In this document: piece after piece, positions 45,095-55,274 of the stretch
Position numbering within the stretch: position 1 is the first letter of the stretch
How the letters are laid out: each line of letters opens with the position of its first letter
NCBI RefSeq assembly: GCF_002913045.1
Contig: NZ_PPAF01000035.1
Coordinates: forward strand, 558,001-622,000
Reading direction: 5' to 3'
Length of the DNA stretch: 64,000 nucleotides
Source: Campylobacter concisus
GTDB lineage: Bacteria; Campylobacterota; Campylobacteria; Campylobacterales; Campylobacteraceae
Notes under the pieces: generated by a model
What the model was told of the DNA's origin: nothing
The model's input: the letters and a program-made list of their open reading frames with translations, nothing else
Database searches by the model: none
Made by a program: the position numbers and the translations under genes

Positions 45095-46178
45095 CCTTAA
45101 ACTCCAAAAATTTCTCTATCTCGTTGATAGCCTCTTTATTTGAGAGTGAAAATTTGATCTCTATGCGTCTTGAAGCATCCTTGTCCTCGGCTCCGTCTTT
45201 AAAAACTAGCTCGTTGTAGCTTCGTCCGCTTGCAACAAGTAGCTTTCTAAGGCGAGTATCGTCACTAAATGAATTTATAAATTCCATCACAGCGTAAGCT
45301 CTTTTTTGTGAAAGCTCTAAGTTATAAATATAGCTTCCGTCGCTATCTGTAAAGCCTTCGATTATGATTTGATCGATGTTTGAGGAGATCTCTTTATCAT
45401 TTAAAAGCACGTCAAAATACTTACTAAGCGTGGCCTTTAACTCCTCTTTGACCTCTTCTTTTAAGACTGCACTGCCTTTATCAAAAAGTACTGAGGAGCT
45501 AAGCTTTAACGCACCTGAGTTTGGATCGATCTCAATGCTTGAGCCTAGCCTATCCTTTAGGGCTGAGATTACTTTTACTCTGATGCCGGTTAAATTTTTC
45601 ACTCTGTCACGAGTAACGTTTAGATCCCTTAAAAGCTCGTCATATCTAGCCTCTCTTTGGCTCACTTGCTCAAGCAAAAAGGCGATCTTGGCTAAATTTT
45701 TCTCACTGCTTTCATTTGCGTCACTAAGCGCTCTATCTTTTGATGAAATTTCATCATTTAGCACGATCATCTTTTGATTTAGATCAAAAATGCTAGCATT
45801 TAGCTCTTTTATGCTCGTATTTGCGTCCTTGTTTTCCTCTATGAGCTGGGCTAGTTTTTCTTTTAGAGCGTCTATTTGGATAACAAAAATTTCATTTGAT
45901 TTTTTCAAATTTATATTTTCGTCGCTTATCTTTGAAAGCTCGCTTTTTAGGGCGTCGTTTAGCTCTTCAAGGGTAAAATTCTTACCCTGAGCGTCTTTTA
46001 AATTTGCTAAAGCTGCGATGATAGCTTGCTCTTTATTTTCAAGGGTGTTTTGAGTTAGGACGTATTTTACGACGACAGCACCGATAAGTAGCATAAAAAC
46101 AAAGAGCAGACCAGCCATCAAGTCCGCGTACGAAACCCAAAAGCTTGATTGATCTTCGTTATTTTTGTTTATTTTCAT
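45087..46178 (-). CDS. MotB/OmpA-like stator-type protein
   Basis: This 363-residue protein has one N-terminal helix with the MotB-type ion-binding aspartate (SYADLMAGLLFVFMLLIG, Asp19). A long coiled coil of about 150 residues (roughly 45-205) follows. The C-terminal OmpA/peptidoglycan-binding domain contains VLFDKGSAVLKEEV, IIEGFTDSDGSYIYNLELSQKRA and the terminal ASRRIEIKF. With the MotA-like partner it should form an ion-driven membrane complex anchored to peptidoglycan. The coiled-coil stalk is far longer than in flagellar MotB. C. jejuni Cj0599 is the positional match. Confidence 0.82.
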   Translation of the reverse strand: MKINKNNEDQSSFWVSYADLMAGLLFVFMLLIGAVVVKYVLTQNTLENKEQAIIAALANLKDAQGKNFTLEELNDALKSELSKISDENINLKKSNEIFVIQIDALKEKLAQLIEENKDANTSIKELNASIFDLNQKMIVLNDEISSKDRALSDANESSEKNLAKIAFLLEQVSQREARYDELLRDLNVTRDRVKNLTGIRVKVISALKDRLGSSIEIDPNSGALKLSSSVLFDKGSAVLKEEVKEELKATLSKYFDVLLNDKEISSNIDQIIIEGFTDSDGSYIYNLELSQKRAYAVMEFINSFSDDTRLRKLLVASGRSYNELVFKDGAEDKDASRRIEIKFSLSNKEAINEIEKFLEFKGD

Positions 46179-47488
46179 TGCACTAGATTTTCGATTTTTT
46201 CTATTACAGAATTTGCTTCTTTGTCGATCTCGTCTATGTTTTTCTTAAGCTCAGCGATCAAGCTCTCACGCTCTTTTTCACGCTCCAAGCTCCTACCCTC
46301 TTGCTCATAAGCTACCTTAAATATCGTCGCACTCTCTATAAGTGAGGCTCTAAATTCCTTTAGTGCGTCGTTTTGCTCTTTCATGAGCGAGTAAGAAAAC
46401 TCTCTTAAAACCTTGTCAAAACTTTTGATAGCCTGCTCAAGTTTAAGCTGACTCTCTTTTGTAGCGTTTAAATTTCTGCTAAAAATTTCGCTAAGCTTTG
46501 CATGCTCGGTTAAAATTTTAACCTCCATATCTTTAAAGGCATTAGAAAACGCGCTTACTGCCTTTAGCATATCAGAGTGGATTTTTACAAATTCATCTTG
46601 TTTTAGGCTAGCTTCATTTAGCATTTTAAGGTTTGTGCTAAGCTCAGCCTTGCTTTGATTTATGATATTTTTCTCGACCTCGCAAAGCTCTTTTAGTCTG
46701 TCAAATTTTTCATTTACCTGATCATTTAAATTTCTTAAAAGTTTATCGTCAAGCACCATTTTAAAGGCGTCATGACTATCTTTAAAGTAGCCTACACTTG
46801 CTTTCATGAAATTTGCATTTAACTCATTTTCCTGCCAGAAAAACTCACGACTAAGCTCTTTTTGCTCACTGTAAAATTTCTCAAATTTACTAACGCCTAT
46901 CTTTTCAAAAAACATCCACCAAAGCGCTAAAAATATACCATAGATCGATACATAAAACGCCGTAGCTACGCCGTTTAGCAGTATAGCGATCTCTTTTTCA
47001 AGGCCGTTTGCAGTGCTTGAGCTAAAGCTTGGCATAGAGATAGCGATACTGATAAATGTGCCTAAAATTCCAAGCATAGGAAAGACTGCTTGGCCGATGT
47101 TTGCTAGGTTGTCATTTCTAAAATTTCTTGTATAGCTCTCAAAAAAATCTTCAAATTTAGCGTTTGCCTTTTTGACGCCTGAAATTTCAAAAAGATGAGC
47201 GATGATAAATTCTTTTAGCCTTATCTTGTAGTCTTTGGCATTTGCCAAGAAATTTGAGTAAGCGACCAAAGCGCTGTGACGAGAAAATATAAAAGCGACA
47301 AAGAGTATAACACCCATCATCACGATGGTGTGAAGCTTCATCTGAAAATTTATAACGCCAAGATACGCAAGTATTGCCAAGATGTAGATAGCTAAAGGGA
47401 TAAAGATAACTTTAAAAAAGACAAAGAAAGAGTGAGCTTGGCGCTCTTTTGGTACGCTTAGCTCACTAAAATCATTTTGGTTTTGCAT
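46175..47488 (-). CDS. MotA/TolQ/ExbB-type proton-channel protein with long cytoplasmic tail
   Basis: This 437-residue protein has four predicted helices (about 23-48, 53-76, 130-150 and 168-190). The MotA/ExbB core is FPMLGILGTFISIAIS and ILLNGVATAFYVSIYGIFLALWWMFFEK. About 240 residues of predicted coiled coil extend into the cytoplasm (for example EEKNIINQSKAELSTNLKMLNEASLKQDEFVKIHS-like heptads, about 250-430). The next gene overlaps by four bases and encodes the MotB-like partner. It starts five bases after the fba stop. C. jejuni Cj0598 stands in the same place. The process driven by the complex is unknown. Confidence 0.8.
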   Translation of the reverse strand: MQNQNDFSELSVPKERQAHSFFVFFKVIFIPLAIYILAILAYLGVINFQMKLHTIVMMGVILFVAFIFSRHSALVAYSNFLANAKDYKIRLKEFIIAHLFEISGVKKANAKFEDFFESYTRNFRNDNLANIGQAVFPMLGILGTFISIAISMPSFSSSTANGLEKEIAILLNGVATAFYVSIYGIFLALWWMFFEKIGVSKFEKFYSEQKELSREFFWQENELNANFMKASVGYFKDSHDAFKMVLDDKLLRNLNDQVNEKFDRLKELCEVEKNIINQSKAELSTNLKMLNEASLKQDEFVKIHSDMLKAVSAFSNAFKDMEVKILTEHAKLSEIFSRNLNATKESQLKLEQAIKSFDKVLREFSYSLMKEQNDALKEFRASLIESATIFKVAYEQEGRSLEREKERESLIAELKKNIDEIDKEANSVIEKIENLVQ

Positions 47489-47492
47489 AGGA

Positions 47493-48557
47493 TTAGTTCC
47501 TATTTAGGCAGTTTAAGTCGCTAAAAGCAGTCTGAAGACGCTTAACCATGCTCTCCTCGCCACTTCTTAGCCATTTCCTTGGGTCGTAGTATTTTTTATT
47601 TGGCTTATCATCGCCCTCTGGATTGCCGATCTGACCTTGTAAGTATGCTCTATTTTTAGCCTCATACTCACGCACGCCGTCCCAGAAAGCCCACTGAGTA
47701 TCGGTGTCAATGTTCATCTTGATAACACCGTAGCTTACAGCATTTTTGATATCTTTTAGCTCGCTGCCACTACCGCCATGAAATACAAAATTTACTGGCT
47801 TGTCGCTTTTTGTATTAAATTTCTTTGCCACATAGGCTTGTGAGTTTTTAAGAATTTCTGGTCTTAGCACGACATTACCTGGTTTATAAACGCCGTGGAC
47901 ATTACCAAAACTAGCTGCAATGCTAAATTTATCGCTTATCTTGCTTAGTCTTTCATAGGCAAGTGCGACATCCTCTGGCTGAGTGTAAAGAAGCGCATTA
48001 TCAACGCTTGTATTATCTACGCCATCTTCTTCGCCACCAGTGACGCCAAGCTCGATCTCAAGGCTGATGCCAAGCTCGCTAAGCTCTTTTAGATACTTCT
48101 CGCATGTACTTAAATTTTCATTAAGACTCTCTTCACTAAGGTCGAGCATGTGAGAGCTAAAGAGTGGTACGCCGTGAGTTTTTTTATACTCATGACTTGC
48201 TTTTACTAGCTCATCTATCCAAGGCAAAAGCTTTCTAGCAGCGTGGTCTGTGTGCAAAATGACTGGCACGCCATAAGCCTTGGCTAGTAAATGAACATGC
48301 TTTGCTCCAGCGATCGCACCAAGAACGGCTGCATTTTCGCAGGCTTTACCAGCGTAAAAACCTGCACCGCCATTACTAAACTGAACGATAACAGGCGAGT
48401 TAGCAACCTTTGCCGCTTCTAAAACAGCATTTACTGAGTCGCTACCTACGACATTTACAGCAGGTATTGCAAAACCTTGCTCTTTGGCATAAGCATAAAG
48501 TTTTGTTACATCATCTCCGCTTAAAACACCAGGTTTTACGATATCTAAAACGCCCAT
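47493..48557 (-). CDS. fba: Class II fructose-bisphosphate aldolase
   Basis: This 354-residue zinc enzyme interconverts fructose 1,6-bisphosphate and the triose phosphates, a gluconeogenic step in Campylobacter. Motifs are VILHTDHAARKLLPWIDEL, SSHMLDLSEESLNENL, ELGVTGGEEDGVDN, and NFVFHGGSGSELKDIKNAVSYGVIKMNIDTDTQWAF. I chose the ATG at 48557 after GGAGGATAAA; a TTG four codons earlier overlaps that site. It follows peb4 by 15 bases, as in C. jejuni. Confidence 0.95.
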   Translation of the reverse strand: MGVLDIVKPGVLSGDDVTKLYAYAKEQGFAIPAVNVVGSDSVNAVLEAAKVANSPVIVQFSNGGAGFYAGKACENAAVLGAIAGAKHVHLLAKAYGVPVILHTDHAARKLLPWIDELVKASHEYKKTHGVPLFSSHMLDLSEESLNENLSTCEKYLKELSELGISLEIELGVTGGEEDGVDNTSVDNALLYTQPEDVALAYERLSKISDKFSIAASFGNVHGVYKPGNVVLRPEILKNSQAYVAKKFNTKSDKPVNFVFHGGSGSELKDIKNAVSYGVIKMNIDTDTQWAFWDGVREYEAKNRAYLQGQIGNPEGDDKPNKKYYDPRKWLRSGEESMVKRLQTAFSDLNCLNRN

Positions 48558-48572
48558 TTTATCCTCCAAATT

Positions 48573-49391
48573 TTACTTATATTCTATCTTTGCTTTTTGG
48601 CGTAGAGCTTCACTTTTTTGTCTAACAGCAGCTTGGAATTTCTCCATTTTTACAGCTTGCTCAATCTCTGGTTTTGCCTGCTCAAAGCTTACAGTGCCAG
48701 CAGCTTTGCCATCTTCTTTTAAGATAACATGGTATCCAAACTGAGTCTTAACTGGTTTTGTTGAAACTGTGCCATTTGCCATTGAAAATGCTGCATCTGC
48801 AAAAGGTTTTACCATTTGGCTTTGACCAAACCAGCCAAGCTCGCCGCCGTGTGCTGCTGAGCCTTTGTCGATTGATTTTTGGCTTGCTAACTCTGCAAAT
48901 TTCTTTGTTAATGCCTCGCCTTTTAAATTTTTAAGTTGAGCGATGATGTCATTTGCTGTTTTTTCATCTTCAACTAAGATATGTCTCGCTCTTGCTTGAG
49001 CTGGTTGGTTCATGCTAGCTTTGTTTTTGTTGTAAAAATCTTTTAGTTCGTTATCACTTACTTTTATACCGTCAAAAAGCTTTCTCATATAAAGCTCAAC
49101 CGCGATGCCTTCTTGCGCTGCTTTTACAGCTTTGATGTACTCTACATCTTTTTCGATACCGCTAGACTTAGCATCTTTTAAAAGAAGTTTTCTATTTATT
49201 AGATCGTCGATTATACGTTTTTTCTCATTTGGTTGAAGCTTGCTAGCGTCAAATCCTGGCATAGCTGCTGATAAAAGGCTTGAAATATCGCTATCACTTA
49301 TAGCATCACCATCAACTGTTGCAACTACTGCTGCATTTAGAGTAACAGCTGCCGCTAAACTTAAAACTGCTGGAAACAAAAATTTTTTCAT
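48573..49391 (-). CDS. peb4: Peb4/SurA-like periplasmic peptidyl-prolyl isomerase
   Basis: This 272-residue protein has a signal peptide (about 1-20, AAVTLNA). SurA-type chaperone helices follow ([27 protein letters not shown]), and then one parvulin domain ([21 protein letters not shown], then [22 protein letters not shown] and TQFGYHVI). C. jejuni Peb4 (Cbf2) helps outer-membrane proteins fold and affects adhesion. It is probably the first gene of the minus-strand unit peb4-fba-MotA-like-OmpA-like-PLP enzyme-hisD. Confidence 0.93.
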   Translation of the reverse strand: MKKFLFPAVLSLAAAVTLNAAVVATVDGDAISDSDISSLLSAAMPGFDASKLQPNEKKRIIDDLINRKLLLKDAKSSGIEKDVEYIKAVKAAQEGIAVELYMRKLFDGIKVSDNELKDFYNKNKASMNQPAQARARHILVEDEKTANDIIAQLKNLKGEALTKKFAELASQKSIDKGSAAHGGELGWFGQSQMVKPFADAAFSMANGTVSTKPVKTQFGYHVILKEDGKAAGTVSFEQAKPEIEQAVKMEKFQAAVRQKSEALRQKAKIEYK

Positions 49392-49487
49392 ATAAATCCT
49401 TTAAAAAAATTGATTTTATGGGCAGGATTATATCAAATAAAGCGATAACTTTTCATTTAACTTAAGAAAATAAGGTAAAATACGAAA

Positions 49488-50120
49488 ATGAGAACAAAAA
49501 AAAATATTTTAGAGATAAAAAGAAGGCTCCTAGAAGAGTTTAAAGACGCCAAAAGCGAGCTTAAATTTAGAAATTTATATGAGCTACTTGTCTGCGTCAT
49601 GCTCTCAGCCCAGTGTACTGATAAAAGAGTAAATTTAATAACTCCAGCCTTATTTGAAGCGTATAAAGACGTCTATGAGCTAGCTAGCGCAAATTTAGCA
49701 AGTCTAAAACTCATGATAAACTCGTGCAGCTTTTTTAATAACAAGGCGGTAAATTTAATCAAAATGGCAAACAGCGTGGTTGAGCTTTATAATGGAGAAA
49801 TCCCGCTTGATGAAGAGAAGCTAAAAGCGCTTGCTGGAGTTGGACAAAAGACCGCCCATGTCGTGCTTTTAGAAGCTACAAATGCAAATGTTATGGCTGT
49901 TGATACGCACGTTTTTAGAGTAGCGCATAGACTTGATCTTAGCCATGCAAAAACGCCAGAAGCCACTGAAGCTGATCTTAGCCATGCCTTTAAAACAGAT
50001 CTTGGCAAGCTTCATCAAGCCATGGTGCTCTTTGGACGTTACACCTGTAAAGCCAAAAAACCGCTTTGCCATGAGTGTATTTTAAATGATCTTTGTAACA
50101 GCAAGGACAAGATTATTTAA
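49488..50120 (+). CDS. nth: Endonuclease III
   Basis: This 210-residue DNA glycosylase/AP lyase removes oxidised pyrimidines. It has the helix-hairpin-helix LAGVGQKTAHVVL with the catalytic Lys, the catalytic Asp in VMAVDTHVFRVAHRL, and the iron-sulfur loop C-x6-C-x2-C-x5-C (CKAKKPLCHECILNDLC). Length is standard. The gene is divergent from peb4 and overlaps the convergent dsbD end by eight bases. Confidence 0.95.
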   Translation: MRTKKNILEIKRRLLEEFKDAKSELKFRNLYELLVCVMLSAQCTDKRVNLITPALFEAYKDVYELASANLASLKLMINSCSFFNNKAVNLIKMANSVVELYNGEIPLDEEKLKALAGVGQKTAHVVLLEATNANVMAVDTHVFRVAHRLDLSHAKTPEATEADLSHAFKTDLGKLHQAMVLFGRYTCKAKKPLCHECILNDLCNSKDKII

Positions 50121-51843
50121 TTTTTTCAAGCTTTGCTAGAAAATTTTTAGCATCTATAAAGCCGATAGTTCTAAGAAATTTTAGCTCGTTGCCACCATTA
50201 AATAGTAAGAGCGCAGGCGGATCAATAAGCCCAAAATTTCTTAGCATCTCATCATTTTGTGATCCACCATTTGTTACATCGATACGAATAAGTGCAAAAT
50301 TTGCCAAAGCATTCATAACGTCAATATCTTTAAAAGTGATCTTTTCTATCTCTTTGCAGCTTACACACCAATCAGCATAAAAATCTACTAAAACGGGTTT
50401 GGTTGAGTTTTTTATTATCTCATTTAGTTCATCTAAATTTTTAACGGAATTAAATTTTAACGCACTATCACTTTTTACCAAATTTAGTCCAGAAAGCGGA
50501 GAAAAAGCCTCCTTTGAGCCTAAAAATGAACCAACTATTAGCATAACTGAATATATAAAAACTAGGATAAAAAACGCTTTTTTAAACTTAGTCCAGCTTT
50601 GCTCTGCTACTTCAAATGCCCCAAAATAAACTGCCATAAAAACACCTATAATGCCATATCCTAATAGCTCAAAAAATTCTCCGAGCACACGCGAAAGGAT
50701 CCAAATCGCCATTATGAGCATTAAAAAACCAAAGAATTTTTTCACTTCGTCCATCCAACTACCAGGTTTTGGCAAGAGCTTTCCAGAGCTTAGCCCGATA
50801 ATAAGTAGCGGCACGCCCATGCCAAGCCCCATGACAAAAAGCATAATGCCACCATAAAAGATATTTCCACTTTGGGCAATATAAAGAAGTGCGCCAGCTA
50901 ATGGTGCTGCTACACAAGGCGATACGATGAGAGCTGAGGCAAAGCCCATAATAAAAATTCCAACATAGCCTGAACTATTTTGCGATTTTTTACTTATCAA
51001 ATTTTCAAATTTTGCTGGCAATTTTATATCATAAAATCCAAACATACTAAAGCTTAAAATGACAAAAATGGCCGCAAAAGTGCCAAGTACATAGATATTT
51101 TGCAAAGCTCCTGCGATACCAAAGCCAAGTAGGCTAGCTGCCACTCCAGCTAGTGCGTAAGCTAGGCTCATCGCGACAACATAGATAAATGATAGTAAAA
51201 AGCCTTTTTTTGCATTTAAATTAGCACCTTTTGAGACGATTATGCTTGAAAGTATCGGTATCATCGGGAAGACGCAAGGTGTTAGTGAAAGCAAGAGACC
51301 ATAACCAAAAAAAGTAAGAAGTGAGATAAAAAAATTTTTATCTCCAAGCCCATTTGCAATATCTTGCTCGCTAGAAAATTCTTCAGCAAGAATGTCGGTA
51401 TCGTTTTTTTGCTCTTTTTTAAAAGTGGCGATGCTAAATTTTCCAGCTTGGTCAGTTATCTCATAAATTTTACTTTGCGGACGATAGCAAATGCCGTTTT
51501 TAGCACAGCCTTGATAGTTAATGTCAAGTATTGCTTTGCCATTTGAAAGATTTTCTTTTACTAAATTTAATGGGATAAAAATCGAAAAATCTTTTGGATA
51601 AATTTCATATTCTCCCGTATTTTCACTACTTGGCAAATTTAATAGCTCATTTATCTTTTTGCCAGCTAGCTTAATCTCAAAACTCTCTTTATAAAGATAG
51701 ATATTTTCACCAAAGTTAAACTTCACTTCAACATTTTGACTATCAACGCTTGGGGTTAAAACAAAGGCTTTGCTAACATCTAAAACCTCGGCAAAAAGCG
51801 AGCCTGCAAATAAAATAATCGAAAAAAGAAATTTTAAAAACAT
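50113..51843 (-). CDS. dsbD: Thiol:disulfide interchange protein DsbD
   Basis: This 576-residue protein passes reducing power from cytoplasmic thioredoxin to the periplasm. The N-terminal periplasmic domain follows a signal peptide and has the cysteine pair YQGCAKNGICYRP. The eight-helix core carries SLTPCVFPMIPILSSI and a second cysteine in SALIVSPCVAAPLAGALLYIAQ. The C-terminal thioredoxin domain has the active site DFYADWCVSCKEIEK. All three domains are present and full length. In C. jejuni it also lies near nth and ppk2. Confidence 0.94.
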   Translation of the reverse strand: MFLKFLFSIILFAGSLFAEVLDVSKAFVLTPSVDSQNVEVKFNFGENIYLYKESFEIKLAGKKINELLNLPSSENTGEYEIYPKDFSIFIPLNLVKENLSNGKAILDINYQGCAKNGICYRPQSKIYEITDQAGKFSIATFKKEQKNDTDILAEEFSSEQDIANGLGDKNFFISLLTFFGYGLLLSLTPCVFPMIPILSSIIVSKGANLNAKKGFLLSFIYVVAMSLAYALAGVAASLLGFGIAGALQNIYVLGTFAAIFVILSFSMFGFYDIKLPAKFENLISKKSQNSSGYVGIFIMGFASALIVSPCVAAPLAGALLYIAQSGNIFYGGIMLFVMGLGMGVPLLIIGLSSGKLLPKPGSWMDEVKKFFGFLMLIMAIWILSRVLGEFFELLGYGIIGVFMAVYFGAFEVAEQSWTKFKKAFFILVFIYSVMLIVGSFLGSKEAFSPLSGLNLVKSDSALKFNSVKNLDELNEIIKNSTKPVLVDFYADWCVSCKEIEKITFKDIDVMNALANFALIRIDVTNGGSQNDEMLRNFGLIDPPALLLFNGGNELKFLRTIGFIDAKNFLAKLEKIK

Positions 51844-51948
51844 ACTAATCCTTACTAAATTAAAAAAGATGATTTTAGTCTAAATTCTTAAATTTATTCT
51901 ATTTTATTGTAAAATCGTGAAAGTATGTGAAATTTTAAAGGAGCAAAG

Positions 51949-52758
51949 ATGTCAAAAGACAAAAAACACCAAAAAAGTGAGAAACTTGGCTATGAGGAAG
52001 AGCTTAGACTACTTCAAATTGAACTTTTAAAATTTCAAAATTACGTAAAAGAAAAAGGCCTTAGAGTACTTATGTTAATGGAAGGGCGCGACGCAGCCGG
52101 TAAAGGAGGAACGATAAAACGCCTAACTGAGCATCTAAATCCAAGAGGTTGCCGTATAGTAGCGCTTGCTAAGCCAAGTGATGTCGAAAAAACGCAGTGG
52201 TATTTTCAAAGATATGTGACTCATCTGCCAAGTGCTGGAGAGATCGTGATCTTTGATAGAAGTTGGTACAATAGAGCTGGTGTTGAGCCAGTGATGGGCT
52301 TTTGCACGCAAGAAGAGCATAAGGAATTTTTACGTGAAGTGCCAAAATTTGAAGAGATGATCATAAACTCTGGCATAATTTTCTTTAAAATTTATCTTTC
52401 AATCACAAAAGATGAGCAGAAAAAACGCTTCAAAGAGAGGCAAAATGATCCGTTAAAGCAATTTAAAATTTCACCCGTTGATCAAAAAGCACAAGAGCTT
52501 TGGGATCAATACTCTATCGCCAAATACTCAATGCTTCTTGCCTCTCACAATAGCATTTCGCCATGGGTCATTGTCTCAAGCGATAACAAAAAAGAAGCTA
52601 GGCTAAATGTCTTTAAATTTATCCTAAGTCACGTTGAATATCCAAAAAAGATAAATGACTACTTGGAATTTGACAAAAACGTCGTAAGAGACGGAAGTGA
52701 AGAGATAAAACGCATAGAAGAAGGGCTAAATAAAGATAAGTTAAAGAGTATCGATTAA
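51949..52758 (+). CDS. ppk2: Polyphosphate kinase 2
   Basis: This 269-residue enzyme transfers phosphate between polyphosphate and nucleotides. It has Walker A in LMEGRDAAGKGGTIKRL (about 42-58), the lid and Walker B region EIVIFDRSWYNRAGVEPVMGFC, and KIYLSITKDEQKKRFKERQNDPLKQFKIS. It is the single-domain PPK2 type, which favours nucleotide phosphorylation from polyphosphate. AAAGGAGCAAAG precedes the ATG. It is divergent from dsbD, and C. jejuni keeps the same neighbours. Confidence 0.93.
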   Translation: MSKDKKHQKSEKLGYEEELRLLQIELLKFQNYVKEKGLRVLMLMEGRDAAGKGGTIKRLTEHLNPRGCRIVALAKPSDVEKTQWYFQRYVTHLPSAGEIVIFDRSWYNRAGVEPVMGFCTQEEHKEFLREVPKFEEMIINSGIIFFKIYLSITKDEQKKRFKERQNDPLKQFKISPVDQKAQELWDQYSIAKYSMLLASHNSISPWVIVSSDNKKEARLNVFKFILSHVEYPKKINDYLEFDKNVVRDGSEEIKRIEEGLNKDKLKSID

Positions 52759-52809
52759 AGAATTTTTAACTTCTAGCTGGCGATTTGCTTAGATTTGTTA
52801 GCTAAATTT

Positions 52810-53241
52810 TTAAGCCCACCACATTACTTTTGCCAAAATGACCATTATCAGGCAAAGCACTAGAGCTATTAAATGTGAAAATTTACCAAATGGATCAGGC
52901 TTTTTTAAAATAACGACATTAAAAACAGATATAAAAGTTACAAGGCACATTATAAGTAAAACAAAAATTTTTACAAGCAGTAGCTTTTGAAAGTTGCTTT
53001 GCCACCAGCCAAGCTCGCCTCCAAAATAGTCTTTTGCCATATAAGCGCCACTTATTAAAAGCAATAAAAATGCCGTACCAAAAACCTTTGCACTACCTTT
53101 TGTATAGGCTTTTTTAACTATTTCAAGGGTTTTGACATCAACCGTTTTTTTAGCAAACGGATATATGCAAACATCGAAAAATACATATCCTATAAATACA
53201 ATGGCACAAATTAAATGAGTAATCAAAAAAAATAAATACAT
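52810..53241 (-). CDS. Small four-helix membrane protein, CopD-like
   Basis: This 143-residue protein has four hydrophobic segments (about 3-25, 54-70, 88-108 and 120-142). There are histidines in the first (LITHLICAIVFIGYVFFDV) and last (KFSHLIALVLCLIMVILAKVMWW). This resembles the CopD-like or cytochrome b-like small membrane proteins that may bind heme or copper. No partner gene is adjacent. A specific function cannot be assigned. Confidence 0.65.
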   Translation of the reverse strand: MYLFFLITHLICAIVFIGYVFFDVCIYPFAKKTVDVKTLEIVKKAYTKGSAKVFGTAFLLLLISGAYMAKDYFGGELGWWQSNFQKLLLVKIFVLLIMCLVTFISVFNVVILKKPDPFGKFSHLIALVLCLIMVILAKVMWWA

Positions 53242-53335
53242 TTTTCGCCTTTTTGTTTGGCATTATATAAATTTTAACTATTTAAACTGCTTATTTTGAA
53301 TCAATTTTAAGAATTTATGAAGATAATTTTATAAA

Positions 53336-53359
53336 AGAGCAAGGCAAGCGCCCTGCTCT
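53336..53359 (-). terminator. Hairpin terminator of dnaK
   Basis: AGAGCA and TGCTCT form the base of the stem, with GGC/GCC above a single mismatch and a four-base loop. On the minus strand TTTTAT follows. It is seven bases past the dnaK stop codon. Confidence 0.75.
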
Positions 53360-53366
53360 AGGAGTT

Positions 53367-55241
53367 TTACTCGACTTCAGCGTCTATAACGTTGTCGTCT
53401 TTTTTATTATTTCCGCCGTTTGCTCCAGCGTTTTCATCTTTTTTATACATAGCTTCTGCTAGTTTGTGGCTGGCCTTGCTTAGAGCTTCTACTTTTGCAT
53501 CGATTTGCTCTTTTGAAGAATTTTCATCTTTTAAGACCTCTTTTAGATCATTTAACGCAGCTTCGATGTTGTTTCTATCCTCAGCTGGAACTTTCTCGCC
53601 AAGCTCACTCATGCTCTTTTCAGTTTGATGAACTAGTGCATCAGCTTGGTTTCTAGCTTCAACTGCGTCTTTACGTTTTTTGTCCTCTTCTTTATGAAGC
53701 TCAGCATCTTTTACCATGTTGTTTATCTCTTCTTCGCTTAAGCCGCTTGATCCAGAGATGGTGATATTTTGAGCTTTGCCAGTTGCTTTATCTTTTGCTG
53801 AAACAGTTAAAATTCCGTTTGCGTCAATGTCAAACTCAACTTCTATTTGAGGAACACCTCTTGGAGCTGCTGGGATACCTTCAAGATTGAAATTTCCAAG
53901 TGATTTATTATCCCTTGCAAACTCACGCTCGCCTTGTAAAACCATGATAGTAACGGCACTTTGGTTATCTTCAGCAGTTGAGAAGACTTGGCTTTTCTTA
54001 GTTGGTATGGTTGTGCCTTTTTCGATGATCTTTGTCATCACGCCGCCAAGTGTTTCGATACCAAGGCTAAGTGGAGTAACGTCAAGAAGTAGCACGTCTT
54101 TAACGTCGCCTTTTATAACCGCACCTTGGATCGCAGCACCGATAGCCACGACTTCATCTGGGTTTACACTCTTATTTAGCTCTTTACCAAATGCCTTTTT
54201 AACCTCTTCTTGAACTAGTGGCACACGAGTTGAACCACCGACCATTACGACCTCTTTGATGTCGCTTTTATTTAAACCAGCGTCTTTTGTTACCTCGTTT
54301 ATCTTAGTGATAGTCTCGCCCACAAGTGAGTCGATCATGCCCTCAAATTTAGCACGAGTTAGCTTTTTAACAAGGTGTTTTGGACCAGTTGCATCAGCTG
54401 TGATAAATGGTAAATTTATCTCAGTCTCTTGAGCTGAGCTTAGCTCTTTTTTAGCATTTTCAGCAGCTTCTTTTAAGCGTTGAAGTGCCATGATATCGCC
54501 TTTTAGATCGATGCCATTTTCATTTTTAAACTCGCTTACTAGCCAGTCAATTATCTTGTTATCAAAGTCATCACCGCCCAAGAATGCGTTACCGCCAGTT
54601 GCCAAAACTTCAACGATATTATCACCAGTCTCTAGTACTGTAACGTCGAATGTACCACCACCTAGGTCGTAAACTAAAATTTTCTCAGCCTCTTTTTTAT
54701 CAAGACCATAAGCAAGTGCTGCAGCTGTTGGCTCGTTGATGATACGAAGTACGTTTAGTCCTGCGATCGTTCCAGCCTCTTTTGTGGCCTTTCTTTGACT
54801 ATCGTTAAAGTAAGCTGGCACAGTAATAACCGCATCTGTTACCTTCTCTCCAAGATATGCTTCAGCGTCTTCTTTTAGTTTGATAAGAATTTTTGCTGAA
54901 ATTTCTTGTGGAGTGTAAACCTTGCCAGCGATCTCAACTGCGCAAGCACCATTTCTGTCTACAACGTGATATGGCAAGCGGCTTTTTGCCTCTTCAGCAT
55001 TTTTTTCATTGCTCATCAAACCCATGATACGTTTGATAGAATATATCGTTTTTTCAGGGTTTGTAACTGCTTGACGTTTTGCAACGTCACCTACTAAAAT
55101 TTCACCCTTGTCTGTGAAAGCAACAACTGATGGAGTCGTGTTTTTACCCTCTTTGTTTGGGATAACCTTGCTCTCGCCGCGCTCAAAAACGCTCACACAA
55201 GAGTTTGTTGTACCTAAGTCTATACCTATAACTTTTGACAT
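53367..55241 (-). CDS. dnaK: Molecular chaperone DnaK (Hsp70)
   Basis: This 624-residue chaperone has the Hsp70 signatures [34 protein letters not shown] and [17 protein letters not shown]. The substrate-binding domain begins after the linker [16 protein letters not shown]. The lid ends in a glycine- and asparagine-rich tail and [10 protein letters not shown]. It folds and rescues proteins with GrpE and DnaJ; dnaJ is not next to it here. It lies 33 bases after grpE. Confidence 0.98.
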   Translation of the reverse strand: MSKVIGIDLGTTNSCVSVFERGESKVIPNKEGKNTTPSVVAFTDKGEILVGDVAKRQAVTNPEKTIYSIKRIMGLMSNEKNAEEAKSRLPYHVVDRNGACAVEIAGKVYTPQEISAKILIKLKEDAEAYLGEKVTDAVITVPAYFNDSQRKATKEAGTIAGLNVLRIINEPTAAALAYGLDKKEAEKILVYDLGGGTFDVTVLETGDNIVEVLATGGNAFLGGDDFDNKIIDWLVSEFKNENGIDLKGDIMALQRLKEAAENAKKELSSAQETEINLPFITADATGPKHLVKKLTRAKFEGMIDSLVGETITKINEVTKDAGLNKSDIKEVVMVGGSTRVPLVQEEVKKAFGKELNKSVNPDEVVAIGAAIQGAVIKGDVKDVLLLDVTPLSLGIETLGGVMTKIIEKGTTIPTKKSQVFSTAEDNQSAVTIMVLQGEREFARDNKSLGNFNLEGIPAAPRGVPQIEVEFDIDANGILTVSAKDKATGKAQNITISGSSGLSEEEINNMVKDAELHKEEDKKRKDAVEARNQADALVHQTEKSMSELGEKVPAEDRNNIEAALNDLKEVLKDENSSKEQIDAKVEALSKASHKLAEAMYKKDENAGANGGNNKKDDNVIDAEVE

Positions 55242-55274
55242 ATTTTTCCTTTTTATTAGATTTATTTTTTAAAT

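Noticed and set aside
45087-47488. Zorya anti-phage system (ZorA/ZorB) reading of the stator-like pair
   Set aside because: No ZorC, ZorD or ZorE-type nuclease or helicase gene is adjacent, and the pair sits between fba and a metabolic gene as in the recalled C. jejuni order. I kept it as an unexplained stator-like pair instead.
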